This document shows, piece after piece, positions 35,142 through 44,239 of a DNA stretch of 64,000 nucleotides. The notes under the pieces were generated by a model. It did no database searches. It was not told where the DNA came from and worked only from the letters and a program-made list of their open reading frames with translations. How positions within the stretch are numbered: the first letter of the stretch is position 1; each line of letters begins with the position of its first letter. A program made the position numbers and the translations under genes. This stretch comes from Candidatus Thiodiazotropha endoloripes (GTDB lineage Bacteria > Pseudomonadota > Gammaproteobacteria > Chromatiales > Chromatiaceae), in contig NZ_LVJW01000003.1 in assembly GCF_001708965.1 (NCBI RefSeq), positions 2,273,834 to 2,337,833 on the forward strand, read 5' to 3'.

Positions 35142-37538
35142 CTACTTGAACAATGCCTCCAATGTATCAGCCGATTGAGGCCGGTGAAAATAATAGCCTT
35201 GGAAACAACTGCAGCCGCATTCTCTCAGGAAACGGCACTGTTCTTCAGTCTCCACTCCTTCAGCAACCACTTGGAGGCACAGTTTATCTGCGAGCGTGAT
35301 AATAGTCTCGACCAGGCTGGCATCCTCGGGATCGTTGCTGATATCACGAATGAAGGAACGATCGATCTTGATCTCGTCCACAGGTAATCTGCGCAGGTAT
35401 GCTAGAGATGAATATCCAGTGCCGAAATCGTCAATACTGAAACGAACGCCCAACTTCTTCAATGTCAGCATCTTGTCCCGTGCCATATCCAGCTTATTCA
35501 CAAGTACGCCTTCGGTGATTTCAAGTGTCAGGCAGGCAGGATCAACATCACTTTCTGCGAGGAGGCGCTCAACCTTTATGACGAAATCCGGATTGAGGAA
35601 TTGCCGTGGACTGATGTTGACTGACATTCTGCTAGGCAGCGGGAATCCTGGGAAATGTGTCCAGGTTTTGTATTGTTGGAGCGCGTTTGCCAGGACCCAC
35701 TCGCCAATCTTCAGAATCTGTCCTGTGTCCTCGGCCACAGGAATGAATTGATCGGGTTGAATCAGCCCCCGTTTTGGGTGTTGCCAACGTATCAATGACT
35801 CCAATCCCAGTAGATTATTAGCATGATCGACCAGGGGCTGATAGTGCAATTGGAACTCCCGTCTCTCCAGCGCCTGCTGTATATTATTCTTCAGGCGCAG
35901 CAGTTCTTCTGCCGCATGCTGCATACTTGGCAGAAAGAAACGCACTGTATTGCGCCCTGCCTCTTTAGCCCTGTACATAGCGGTATCTGCATGACGTAGG
36001 ATGTCGTCTGCATTCTCATCTTCCATTGGGAACAGTGCAATACCGATACTTGGGGTTACATGTAATTCATGGCCCTGGATCGTATAGGGTTTTGACAACA
36101 AATCACGAATTTTTTCCGCATACATCTGAGTATATTCCGCGACCTTCTCGGTATCATCCCCAACTTCGCTGAACAGCAGTACAAATTCATCACCACCCAG
36201 GCGGGCGGGAGAGTCCTCATCGCGAAGATTTTTCTTGAGCCGTTCTGCGACAGCTTTCAACACCGCATCGCCGACAGGATGGCCCAGTGAATCGTTGATG
36301 TGCTTGAATTGGTCAAGATCGAGGAACAGCAGGGCACCCTTTTTCCCATGGCGTCGACAACGGGTCAGGGTTTGACTCAGCCGATCCAATAACAGTCGAC
36401 GGTTTGGAAGATCCGTAAGCGCATCATAAGTAGCTTGGTGCTGTATGAAATCGGCGTAGTGTTTGCTTTCGGAGATATCTGTCAAAGCGCCGACAATGCC
36501 AATAGTCCTGCCTTCTTGTACTACCGGAGCTTCATTGACCTGCACCCAAATTTTGCGACCTTTGGTACCGACAAGCTCTAATTCATAAGATGGCTGTTGT
36601 TCACCGGTATCAATGGCGCGCTGGGTAATCTCAAATCCCTTTTTGTTAACCGGATGGTCGCTTACAAACTCCGTCCAGCGCCGTTTCGCCTCTTCCGGTC
36701 CGCAGTCTAGAAATCGATGGGTCTGGGGGCTGAGATATGTGAGCACATGTTGATCTGTGTGAAAGTAATGTAAGTTGCTGCTGTACTCCACGATATTGCG
36801 TAGCTTCTCTTCGCTGGCACGTAGCGACTGCAGGGCTGAACGCGTAGTAGCTGACAACCGATAGGCGACAAGCCAACTGAAGATCAGGACTGCGAGAATG
36901 ACCGCGAATGATATCGGCAGGGAGGTGAGTAGTAGATAGCGTTCCCGAGTCTGGATATTACTGTTCTCGATGTCGATACCCAGCACGCCGGCCCGCTTGC
37001 CGTCGCTGGTGTAGAAAGGGGCGTATGCCGTGAGCCAGGTGCCCCATTTATCTGTGTAGAAGTCTTGTTCCACAAGAGGTTTGTCTAGCGAAGTAAAGTT
37101 TGTTTTAAGTGTTTCACTGGCATCGTCGTATAGATCACCGAGGTGGGCAATCTCCTCAGGATTCGTTTCTGCGTCGAGCACGAACATGATCTGTCCATCC
37201 GCGCTCGGCACCATTGTGTATACGTAGCGGATTCCGGTGGCAGTGTCGCGGATGCGCTGCAGATCACGGCGTAGCCTGAGATAGGTCGGACCAGACTCTT
37301 GTTCGGGTAACCTTAGGGTATTGTGGGCTTCGGCGTCGATCTGCAGTGCCGCAACCGCCACGATATCGTGTAGTTTCTCCCGCATTTCCTGGCGCAGCCG
37401 ATCCTGGTACTGCCAATAGTAGACCCCGGTCATGGCCGATGAAATGATGAGGACGAGTAATGTAAGGCTGACAAAGATACGCTTACCCAAGGCTACCGGG
37501 GAGTAATCAATCTGCTGTGAGGCAATCCTATCGGTCAT
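35142..37538 (-). CDS. Membrane sensor PAS-GGDEF-EAL cyclic-di-GMP protein
   Basis: A 798-residue protein. A TM helix (about 22-45) leads to a periplasmic sensor region (about 46-210; YVYTMVPSADGQIMFVLDAETNPEEIAHLGDLYD, a Cache-like layout) and a second TM helix (about 210-230). A PAS domain (about 245-365), a GGDEF domain (about 370-535) and an EAL domain (about 545-795) follow. The GGDEF site is intact (RLGGDEF), with an RxxD site (RDED) before it. EAL residues are complete: ESLIRW, NISPRQF, EITEGVL, DDFGTGYSSL, KIDRSF and EGVE. Both activities are possible; the net direction cannot be read from sequence. It lies beside another cyclase gene in the same direction, 58 bp apart. Confidence 0.94.
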   Translation of the reverse strand: MTDRIASQQIDYSPVALGKRIFVSLTLLVLIISSAMTGVYYWQYQDRLRQEMREKLHDIVAVAALQIDAEAHNTLRLPEQESGPTYLRLRRDLQRIRDTATGIRYVYTMVPSADGQIMFVLDAETNPEEIAHLGDLYDDASETLKTNFTSLDKPLVEQDFYTDKWGTWLTAYAPFYTSDGKRAGVLGIDIENSNIQTRERYLLLTSLPISFAVILAVLIFSWLVAYRLSATTRSALQSLRASEEKLRNIVEYSSNLHYFHTDQHVLTYLSPQTHRFLDCGPEEAKRRWTEFVSDHPVNKKGFEITQRAIDTGEQQPSYELELVGTKGRKIWVQVNEAPVVQEGRTIGIVGALTDISESKHYADFIQHQATYDALTDLPNRRLLLDRLSQTLTRCRRHGKKGALLFLDLDQFKHINDSLGHPVGDAVLKAVAERLKKNLRDEDSPARLGGDEFVLLFSEVGDDTEKVAEYTQMYAEKIRDLLSKPYTIQGHELHVTPSIGIALFPMEDENADDILRHADTAMYRAKEAGRNTVRFFLPSMQHAAEELLRLKNNIQQALERREFQLHYQPLVDHANNLLGLESLIRWQHPKRGLIQPDQFIPVAEDTGQILKIGEWVLANALQQYKTWTHFPGFPLPSRMSVNISPRQFLNPDFVIKVERLLAESDVDPACLTLEITEGVLVNKLDMARDKMLTLKKLGVRFSIDDFGTGYSSLAYLRRLPVDEIKIDRSFIRDISNDPEDASLVETIITLADKLCLQVVAEGVETEEQCRFLRECGCSCFQGYYFHRPQSADTLEALFK

Positions 37539-37596
37539 TGGTGGTGTTTTTGAATTGGTTTAATATAGAATAAGTAACGGGAGATATCCAAGCAAA

Positions 37597-38631
37597 CTAT
37601 AGCGGTCCTGCCACTCGATTGCGCCCTCTCCGTTTTGCTTCGTAGAGAAATCGATCGGCATCTCTGATCATTGTATCTGTGTTGACGGCTTCCGTAATCG
37701 ATTGTACACCCAGACTCAGGGTTATCTGATATTTATTTTCATCAGAGAAAACCGCTGATTCCACAGACAATCGCAACTTTTCCGCAACCTCCATAGCCTG
37801 GCGCCTATCAGTCTGGGAAAGCATAATCAGGAACTCCTCTCCCCCCCACCTGGAAACCAGATCCTGTCGCCTTACAACAGAGGATAGAAGCTTGCCAAGC
37901 CCGATTAGAAGATGATCACCAACGACGTGCCCATATGTGTCATTTATTCGTTTAAAATTATCCAAATCGGCCATGATGATCGAAAAAGGAGCGCCATGGC
38001 GATTATAGGTACCGTAGGCTGCATCCAGTCGCGCCAACATTTCCCGTCGATTAGCCAATCCTGTCAACATGTCAGTGTGGGAAGCATGTTCCAATTCGTT
38101 GCTGATCTCGATGTATCTTTTGTGCGTCCTTTCCCTCAGGAACTCGTAAATTGTCACCATAATGGACAAAGCAAAAAAGGAGGCAATAAACCTGACTTTA
38201 AAACTTTGTGGATAGTCTGCAGTGACAAAAGACACAGATGGGATATACATCACAACGATTGCGATTATCAGTAGCACAAATAATGCGATGACTCCTCTTC
38301 GCAATCCCTGGAGCAACATCATTATCAGAGTCAATGGATAACACCACAGGGGGCCGGTATTATCGATTCCCCCTGTTGAGATGATATAGGTAAAAGCAAT
38401 AACAACCGCAATTGAGATTCCATTGATTCCGAACGACGGATTTTTCATCAGCCACATCAGGAACATTGACACCAATACCAGTAGGGTAATGGCAAGAAGC
38501 GTCAGCCCTAGGATTTGTCTGTCATTAACAATCGCAATGATCCCAAAGACGATCAAGAACGTCGACCCTGAAGCCCCAACCAACATGCTGAGCTGGTAAC
38601 CACGTCTAAAGTCTGTATCTTTGATATTCAT
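37597..38631 (-). CDS. Six-TM membrane diguanylate cyclase
   Basis: A 344-residue protein. About six hydrophobic helices fill residues 15-165, and a GGDEF domain follows (about 180-340). The active site is RWGGEEF, with the inhibitory RxxD (RRQD) five residues before it, so active, feedback-inhibited c-di-GMP synthesis is expected. The membrane part resembles MASE-type sensory domains but I cannot name it. It precedes the PAS-GGDEF-EAL gene and could be co-transcribed with it, pairing a synthase with a likely bifunctional or degrading enzyme. Confidence 0.92.
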   Translation of the reverse strand: MNIKDTDFRRGYQLSMLVGASGSTFLIVFGIIAIVNDRQILGLTLLAITLLVLVSMFLMWLMKNPSFGINGISIAVVIAFTYIISTGGIDNTGPLWCYPLTLIMMLLQGLRRGVIALFVLLIIAIVVMYIPSVSFVTADYPQSFKVRFIASFFALSIMVTIYEFLRERTHKRYIEISNELEHASHTDMLTGLANRREMLARLDAAYGTYNRHGAPFSIIMADLDNFKRINDTYGHVVGDHLLIGLGKLLSSVVRRQDLVSRWGGEEFLIMLSQTDRRQAMEVAEKLRLSVESAVFSDENKYQITLSLGVQSITEAVNTDTMIRDADRFLYEAKRRGRNRVAGPL

Positions 38632-38991
38632 ACCCGATTCATAGCTAACAGCAAATCAAAAACCGTTGAAATCATTCTGGCGGGTTACGATGGGGTTTAG
38701 TTAGAATTATACATCAGTTCCAGCAGTCTTGATGGGAATTTCACTTCTGTTCGATAGCCGGTTTCTCTTACCTGATATAGACCTGTTTGTGATATCAGGA
38801 AAAACGCCGCCAATCACACATCTGTCAAATTGAAGATAAATGCATCAAAATGTCTATATAGCGTTGAAACCTTTATAGCGGCCTAGATAGGGCATTAAAA
38901 AACCGGACGGTTTGATCTATTCTGGTCGAATGTTCACAGGTAAACTGAAGCAACAAGTGAAAACGATGGCGTTCATACTGACTACATGGAG

Positions 38992-40377
38992 TCAGAGTCG
39001 ATGTATCATTCGCACTTTAAAGCGACGTCCCTTTATCTTGTTATCGGACAAAACACGGATTGCTATTTTCCGAACACTGCGATCAACGGCGACATAGGCA
39101 ACATGGTCGAAAATATCGATCTTTCCAACCAGTCCACCTTGTATTGCTTTATCTGCAGTGAGTGCGCCTAGAATGTCGCCGGGACGAACTTTTTCTTTGC
39201 GGCCGCCATCGATACAGAGCGTGACATTCGGTGCGGTGAGACTGAAACCCTCAGGTATGTCTAGCCCTACCGGTTGCTCCAGGCGCACTTCGTTCTTGAG
39301 ATAGGCCTCAATGGCATTGACGCGATTGGCCTCTGAGGCGATAAACAGACTAAGCGCCAGACCATTTCTCCCTGCCCGTCCTGTACGACCGATTCGGTGG
39401 ACATAGATCTCTGGATCCCGGGGCAGCTCATAGTTAATCACCGCGCCAAGTTCCTTGATGTCGAGGCCGCGAGCTGCCACATCTGTAGCCACCAGTACCG
39501 GAACACTACCATTTGCAAAGCGCACCAGTACCAGATCACGATCCTTTTGCTCTAGGTCGCCGTGCAGTGCCAGGGCTTGAATACCCCGCTGCTGTAACTC
39601 CTCCGCGACTTCCTGACACTGTGATTTGGTATGGCAAAACACGACGGTAGAAGTCGGAAAAAATTTCGCCAACAAGGCGGCCAGGGTTTGATTTCGCTTG
39701 CCTTTTTGGACTTCATAGAAGTGCTGCCTGATCTTCAAATCGCTGTGATGTGAGTCGACGGTCACTTCAATCGGATCGCTTTGAAAAGCGGCACTCATTT
39801 CTCGAATGGTCTCGGGATAGGTGGCTGAGAAGAGCAGGGTTTGTCGTTGAGATGGGGTGGCTGAAAGGATCTCGGCCATATCGTCATGAAAACCCATATC
39901 GAGCATTCTATCAGCCTCATCAAGCACAACTGCACGAACACTGTCGAGGGAGAGGGAGCCCTTCTCCAGGTGTTTGAGGATACGTCCCGGCGTACCGACC
40001 ACCATATGTGCCCCATGCACCAACGAACCTATCTGCGGTCCGAAGGGGGTGCCGCCACAGAGAGTAACGATTTTGGTGTTGGAACTGGCACGTGCCAGAC
40101 GTCGTAACTCCTTGGCTACCTGATCGGCCAGTTCTCGGGTTGGACAGAGTACGAGCCCCTGTACTCTAAAAGATTTCTGATCGAGCAGGTTGAGCAGACC
40201 AAGTCCAAAGGCAACCGTTTTACCACTTCCAGTCTTGGCCCGGGCGATAAGATCCTGCCCTGCCAGCAGATGGGGCAGACTCTCCGACTGGATCGGCGTC
40301 ATCTTCAAATAACCTAGAGACTCAAGATTATCCAACAACGCCGGAGCGAGTTTTAGTGAGGAAAACTGGGTTGTCAT
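38992..40377 (-). CDS. dbpA: ATP-dependent RNA helicase DbpA
   Basis: A 461-residue DEAD-box helicase. Motifs in order: Q motif (MTPIQSESL), AKTGSGKT, PTRELA, TPGR, DEAD, SAT, then HRIGRTGRAGR. The last 75 residues form the DbpA-specific RNA-binding domain (VTLCIDGGRKEKVRPGDILGAL, then KGRRFKVRMI), which recognises hairpin 92 of 23S rRNA and directs the enzyme to large-subunit assembly. The ATG at 40377 (MTTQFSSLKL) is the family start; an upstream ATG at 40461 adds 28 unlike residues. The 3' end of the gene, with 27 bp beyond the stop, is duplicated at 34226-34293. Confidence 0.96.
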   Translation of the reverse strand: MTTQFSSLKLAPALLDNLESLGYLKMTPIQSESLPHLLAGQDLIARAKTGSGKTVAFGLGLLNLLDQKSFRVQGLVLCPTRELADQVAKELRRLARASSNTKIVTLCGGTPFGPQIGSLVHGAHMVVGTPGRILKHLEKGSLSLDSVRAVVLDEADRMLDMGFHDDMAEILSATPSQRQTLLFSATYPETIREMSAAFQSDPIEVTVDSHHSDLKIRQHFYEVQKGKRNQTLAALLAKFFPTSTVVFCHTKSQCQEVAEELQQRGIQALALHGDLEQKDRDLVLVRFANGSVPVLVATDVAARGLDIKELGAVINYELPRDPEIYVHRIGRTGRAGRNGLALSLFIASEANRVNAIEAYLKNEVRLEQPVGLDIPEGFSLTAPNVTLCIDGGRKEKVRPGDILGALTADKAIQGGLVGKIDIFDHVAYVAVDRSVRKIAIRVLSDNKIKGRRFKVRMIHRL

Positions 40378-40548
40378 AGAGTGTATTTCAGGCTGATGAA
40401 TAAACCGATGCGGATCGTGCCAGGTAGTAATAATAACAGTTTGTCCCGGTAATTGATGCACTCAACAAAATTCTCAGCACTCAGGAAATGACCTAACCAA
40501 CACACGACACTGATGATGAGCGTACTACTGGTAGACAAAGCCTTTGCC

Positions 40549-41823
40549 CCACTGCAGTCCCACTAACGACGCACCAATGATAGCATCATTTGTGGGGGAG
40601 AGTATTTATCGGGTTTTAGTTTCTGGAACAGTCCTATCAGGTCACGCTTACTGAATAAATTGGTATGCAGTAATCGAGCAATCTGTTGCATACTAGGAGA
40701 AAGTTTCGATTGGAACTTCATAAACGCGATCAATAAATAAACGCATAATGCTGCCAGTATTTGAGTCAGCACAGCATTCTTGCTGTTACCTATAAATGTT
40801 TTGATTTTTAAATTCTGCTTGATCCATTTGAAAAACAATTCCACCTGCCAGGGTTGCTTATAAATATCGGCGATGGTCTAAGCAGACCAGTCAAAGTGGT
40901 TTGTGATAAAAACATAATGACGCCCAGTCTCAAGGTCGCGATAGCCGATACGTCTAATTGGGTTCAGCTTATCGCCATCGCGTTGTTTGGAGCTGTATTT
41001 AATGATTTGATCGCTAGTGACTGCCGAGTTAGGAGCCGTATCACGGCGTTCAAGCACCTTGTATTTGGCATTTCCCCGTATCCGGGTGGTCCAGTAAATA
41101 CCCTTATCTGTCAGTGTCTTATGCCATCGGTAATTGTTATACCCCTTAACAAAGACCAGCACTGATCCCCTGGGGGCATCAAAGGCTCTGGCTTGCTCGT
41201 TTTCTGAAACACGCCCTTCGGTCACCTGTGCGAAACAGGGTATCAAGCCGTCATGATCCAGCCACACATGTAACTTGAAAGCGGCTTTCTTGCGATTGTA
41301 GTCTGCCCAGGAAAAAAGTTTCATTGAGGCATTCAGCAAAGAACCCTCAAGAGAGAAAAGTTTGTGTTTAAAACGAAAACCATGTCGCGGGGCATGGTGG
41401 GTACAGCGTTGATAGAGCAGCTGAAATAACTGTGTGTAAAATTTTGCATCACGTTGTTCATTCGCTCTGCTTAATTCAGATTTGCTTACGGGTTGAGTGC
41501 CTAGATGGTAATGGAGATGGCGTTGTGACGCTAAACAACTTTCAAAATCGCGCAGGCTCTGACGGCCACTGAGCTGCCCTACCGTTAACGCTACAAACTG
41601 GCTCCAACGCGATAATGCGGTAGCTCGAACCTTGCCATCCACCATGTTTGCCAGCTTCTCGAACTCATGTCTCGGGATCATTTTTAAGCATTTGTGACAG
41701 CACAGTGTTAGAATGAGCCATGGCTTAAATCTTCTGTTTATACTGTGTTTTCTAGACAATTACATTGTATCAACACAGGTTGATTTAAGCCTCTTTATTG
41801 CTTTGTTACTGGGACAGCAGTGG
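40549..41823 (-). mobile_element. IS4-type insertion sequence with 19-bp inverted ends, inactive
   Basis: Left end CCACTGCAGTCCCACTAAC and right end (read inward) CCACTGCTGTCCCAGTAAC match at 17 of 19 positions. CTTTGCC just left of the element and CTTTGAC just right look like a slightly decayed 7-bp target duplication. The right flank runs into a GGCTTTGACCCC repeat. The stop of the transposase gene falls within the left end, as is common for compact IS elements. Confidence 0.85.
40563..41759 (-). pseudogene. IS4-family (DUF4372-type) transposase, amber-interrupted
   Basis: One frame of about 398 codons is broken by a TAG at 40878-40880, after TNHFDWSA; the same frame continues as TIADIYKQPWQVELFFKWIKQN. 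An N-terminal DUF4372-like segment (HEFEKLANMVDGKVRATALSRWSQF) identifies the group. Catalytic residues also look lost. The usual second Asp (VFDKGYND) reads VFVKGYNN, and the Y-x2-R of the YREK motif reads YKQP. The first Asp position reads SLEGS. It is therefore dead for more than one reason. Confidence 0.9.
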
Positions 41824-41846
41824 CTTTGACCCCTTTAATCTTCCGG
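41822..41846. repeat. REP-like repeat adjoining the IS4-type element
   Basis: GGCTTTGACCCCTTTAATCTT is the same sequence as at 31153-31173. It directly abuts the right end of the insertion sequence, so the element may have landed in a repeat copy. Confidence 0.55.
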
Positions 41847-41942
41847 CTTGATTCAGACAACAAGCCACCAGACAACCTGTCTTTCTGTTGCTGTATGTGT
41901 AGCCAGGTGTAAAAAACAGAGTAATTCATATGATTCACTAGC

Positions 41943-42533
41943 TTAAGAACGTGTCTCCATCAGTACAACATCACCAGTAACACGAATGCCAGGGTGTTCT
42001 ACGATTGGTGCCTTAAGGGTTATTTTGAAGCCAAGCGATTCGTAGTAGGCAATCAGTGCTTTTTTGGCATGTACCGCGATCAAACTGGCATTGGAATATC
42101 CCTGCTGTCTGCCTTCTTGCAGGGATAAATCAATCAATTGTTTACCAATTCCCTGTTTTCTATATTCAGGAATCACAGCCACGCCGCAGATATACCAGCT
42201 GTTGAGTGCTTCCAGATATTTATAAGGCGCATAGATGTCGTCAGTCTCATAGGGAGGAGGGTGCCCATCCTTGCTGAAATTTTCCTCTGTTATAGGGAAA
42301 GAGAGAATCATCCCAACCGGACGAACGGTTTCTGCAATCAAACAGTTGCGATAGCTGTAATCACCCTCATCACGCGCATACCATTCACTACCCACATCCA
42401 GAGCAGTTTTGGCTGACGGCTCATCGCACTCATCCTGCCACTCCAATGTGGCGATACCATCGGATGAGATATCGATCATGGTAGCTATAAAGCGGCTGTC
42501 ATCTGCCGTGGCAGGACGATAGTGTACATCCAT
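41943..42533 (-). CDS. GNAT-family N-acetyltransferase
   Basis: A 196-residue acetyltransferase. The acetyl-CoA binding loop reads EYRKQGIGKQLIDLSL (about 125-140), and the C-terminal strand-helix is ALIAYYESLGFKI, both typical of GNAT enzymes. The N-terminus (YRPATADDSRFIATMI) is the usual first strand and helix. The substrate is not evident; the family covers small amines, peptides and protein N-termini. GGGAGCAGC precedes the ATG. It is a single gene between two transposon-derived stretches, so it may sit in a recently rearranged location. Confidence 0.88.
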   Translation of the reverse strand: MDVHYRPATADDSRFIATMIDISSDGIATLEWQDECDEPSAKTALDVGSEWYARDEGDYSYRNCLIAETVRPVGMILSFPITEENFSKDGHPPPYETDDIYAPYKYLEALNSWYICGVAVIPEYRKQGIGKQLIDLSLQEGRQQGYSNASLIAVHAKKALIAYYESLGFKITLKAPIVEHPGIRVTGDVVLMETRS

Positions 42534-42653
42534 CTTAGCTGCTCCCTACGACTTAACGTTTAAAGTTCTCAACACCTTCTATTTTTACAGTGCCGGGATG
42601 ATCAGAAACAAAAAAACCGTGCAATCGCCATTGAGCGTGAGGTTATGTATAGA

Positions 42654-43070
42654 GAGAATAACCGCAACACCCCTGCCCATCAAGGCAGAAAACTGGTGAC
42701 AGAATACGCTTTAGACTCCCGTCTGCCCGACCTCAAACCACCCAACTCTCCGGGTTCCCGGCTGATAAAATCGTCTGGAACGATTTTGAACAGCTTTAGC
42801 TGACCCCGAAGGGGTGGAGGACAGGGAGTCCGGAATAATCTGCCCTCCCCCCACTGCCTTCCTAACCATCCGGTTTTATTCAGACAATAAGCCACCAGGC
42901 AACCTGCCTTTCTGTTGCTGTAAGTGTAGTCAGGTGTGAAAACCCGGTGCCATACAATCCAGCCCGAAGTCGGTGAGCCACGTGTAGCAGGTGACCGATC
43001 TGGTGGGGGTGGCAATCTGTACTTGGCTTGTAGATGTTTCAGTATCTTGTCGATGACCACCTGTTCCTCT
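42654..43070 (-). pseudogene. Eroded IS91 end and transposase C-terminal fragment
   Basis: The right part (about 42990-43060) encodes VIDKILKHLQAK on the minus strand, matching VIDKILHRLQAK of the intact-length transposase at 52285. The next residues (PPPPDRSPATRGSPTSGW) follow its C-terminus loosely. The left part (42654-42798) is the 130-bp repeat also found at 20125. Together they look like the 3' end of a lost IS91-type element. Nothing else coding is visible up to 43356. Confidence 0.7.
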
Positions 43071-43356
43071 ATACAGCCCTTCCCTCTTCTTTAACCGCCT
43101 GAAACAGAAATTCGCTCCGCCACCTTTTTTGATCAAGCGGTCGGAGTCAAGCCAACTGACGATATTGCCATATTCTCCCTGCGTATTGTGGCTTGACTCC
43201 ATCCTCTGATGTGTCGCCCCTGATGGAATGAATTGTTATCCCTTCGTGATAAACAGGTGAGACCTTTTCACCAGAATTATTCACTCACATCTGTGCCAGG
43301 GCTTGCCGTCTTTACAATCCCTGCTCAGACACCAATAGTCAGTTAGGAGAAAACAG

Positions 43357-43692
43357 ATGAAGAAAATTGCTGCAATTAGTGCACTCGCTTTGACATTCGC
43401 ATTACCCACTGCCGCTCTTCACGCACAAGACAATCCGTTCGCAGGAAATCCCGACCTTTACGGTCATTTTCTTGCCATGGAAAAAATGAAGATGACGCAA
43501 GGTATGATGGACAAGAATGAAGATGAAATGATCAGCAAGGATGAGTACATGGACTATGCTGAAAAGGCTGCCAGCAAGGGTTTCATGATGTCTGACATGA
43601 ACGATGATGGGATGATTTCCAAAGATGAGTACATGTTCAGCAACCCTGATCTTTATGGTGGCGACAGGTTTATCTACGGTGGATTCTTGTAA
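43357..43692 (+). CDS. Small exported EF-hand protein
   Basis: A 111-residue protein. The signal peptide is about 23 residues (MKKIAAISALALTFALPTAALHA), so the mature protein is about 88 residues. Two calcium-binding loops are visible: DKNEDEMISKDEY (about 52-64) and DMNDDGMISKDEY (about 79-91), in a methionine-rich context. The NPDLYG motif occurs twice, before and after the EF pair. It is a likely periplasmic calcium-binding protein. AGGAGAAAA precedes the start. Its partner is unknown; similar small EF-hand proteins are common in marine gammaproteobacteria. Confidence 0.88.
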   Translation: MKKIAAISALALTFALPTAALHAQDNPFAGNPDLYGHFLAMEKMKMTQGMMDKNEDEMISKDEYMDYAEKAASKGFMMSDMNDDGMISKDEYMFSNPDLYGGDRFIYGGFL

Positions 43693-43701
43693 GAATCCTT
43701 G

Positions 43702-43727
43702 TATCGGGGGCTGAACTGCCCCCGGTA
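43702..43727 (+). terminator. Hairpin after the EF-hand gene
   Basis: TATCGGGGGC-TGAACT-GCCCCCGGTA gives a stable GC stem with one wobble pair, ten bases after the stop. There is no T-run, so the strength as an intrinsic terminator is uncertain. Confidence 0.6.
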
Positions 43728-43871
43728 TCAGGTTCAAAATCGCCCCATTCGCAACGAGCAATATAGTAAATATAAAAGCAAACCGTCTTCATATCAGGGC
43801 AGAAAACTGGCTGTAGTAAAGACTTTTAATACCTTTACCCGGCCAACCTTTTGCTCAACCCCCAAGAATCC

Positions 43872-44100
43872 CTAGTAAATTCGACCTCCCAGAAACAGCA
43901 TATGATAGTGAACATTCAGATTGAGTGCGCCACCAAAACGCTGGATCAGCGTTACCGCGCGGGTCTGCGCGGTTTTTTGAGTAAATCCCGCCTTCTTAAT
44001 TAGATGGGACGATATGGCCCTGTAAACAATCCCCAGCACACGCCCCATCCGTTGCGGGCGGCTGGCGAACAGAACCCCAGGGCGGCTCATATCGACAGTC
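43872..44100 (-). pseudogene. IS91-type transposase internal fragment
   Basis: On the minus strand this reads LFASRPQRMGRVLGIVYRAI, then SHLIKKAGFTQKTAQTRAVT, then LNLNVHYHMLFLGG. It is nearly the same as residues covered by 53200-53420 (LFASCPQLMRRVLGIVYRAI; LNLNVHFHMLFLDG). About 70 residues are left, with no N- or C-terminus. It retains the HxH motif but is not a gene. It is less decayed than the 17.5-kb remnant, so it is probably a younger insertion. Confidence 0.85.
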
Positions 44101-44239
44101 TCCTTCCGTCATCATGCTCTCGGTATTATCCACTATGAATTGTACTAGATATGTGGGGATTTCAGTCGTGAATATTCACTTCCGGGCAGATAAAGCTATA
44201 TTCCTGATCTATACTCGCTCGCAAAAAGGAGATTGAATC

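Noticed and set aside
38771-38799. Inverted repeat CCTGATAT / ATATCAGG between dbpA and the six-TM cyclase gene, considered as a terminator for dbpA.
   Set aside because: On the dbpA strand no T-run follows the stem and the loop is long; evidence too thin for a call.
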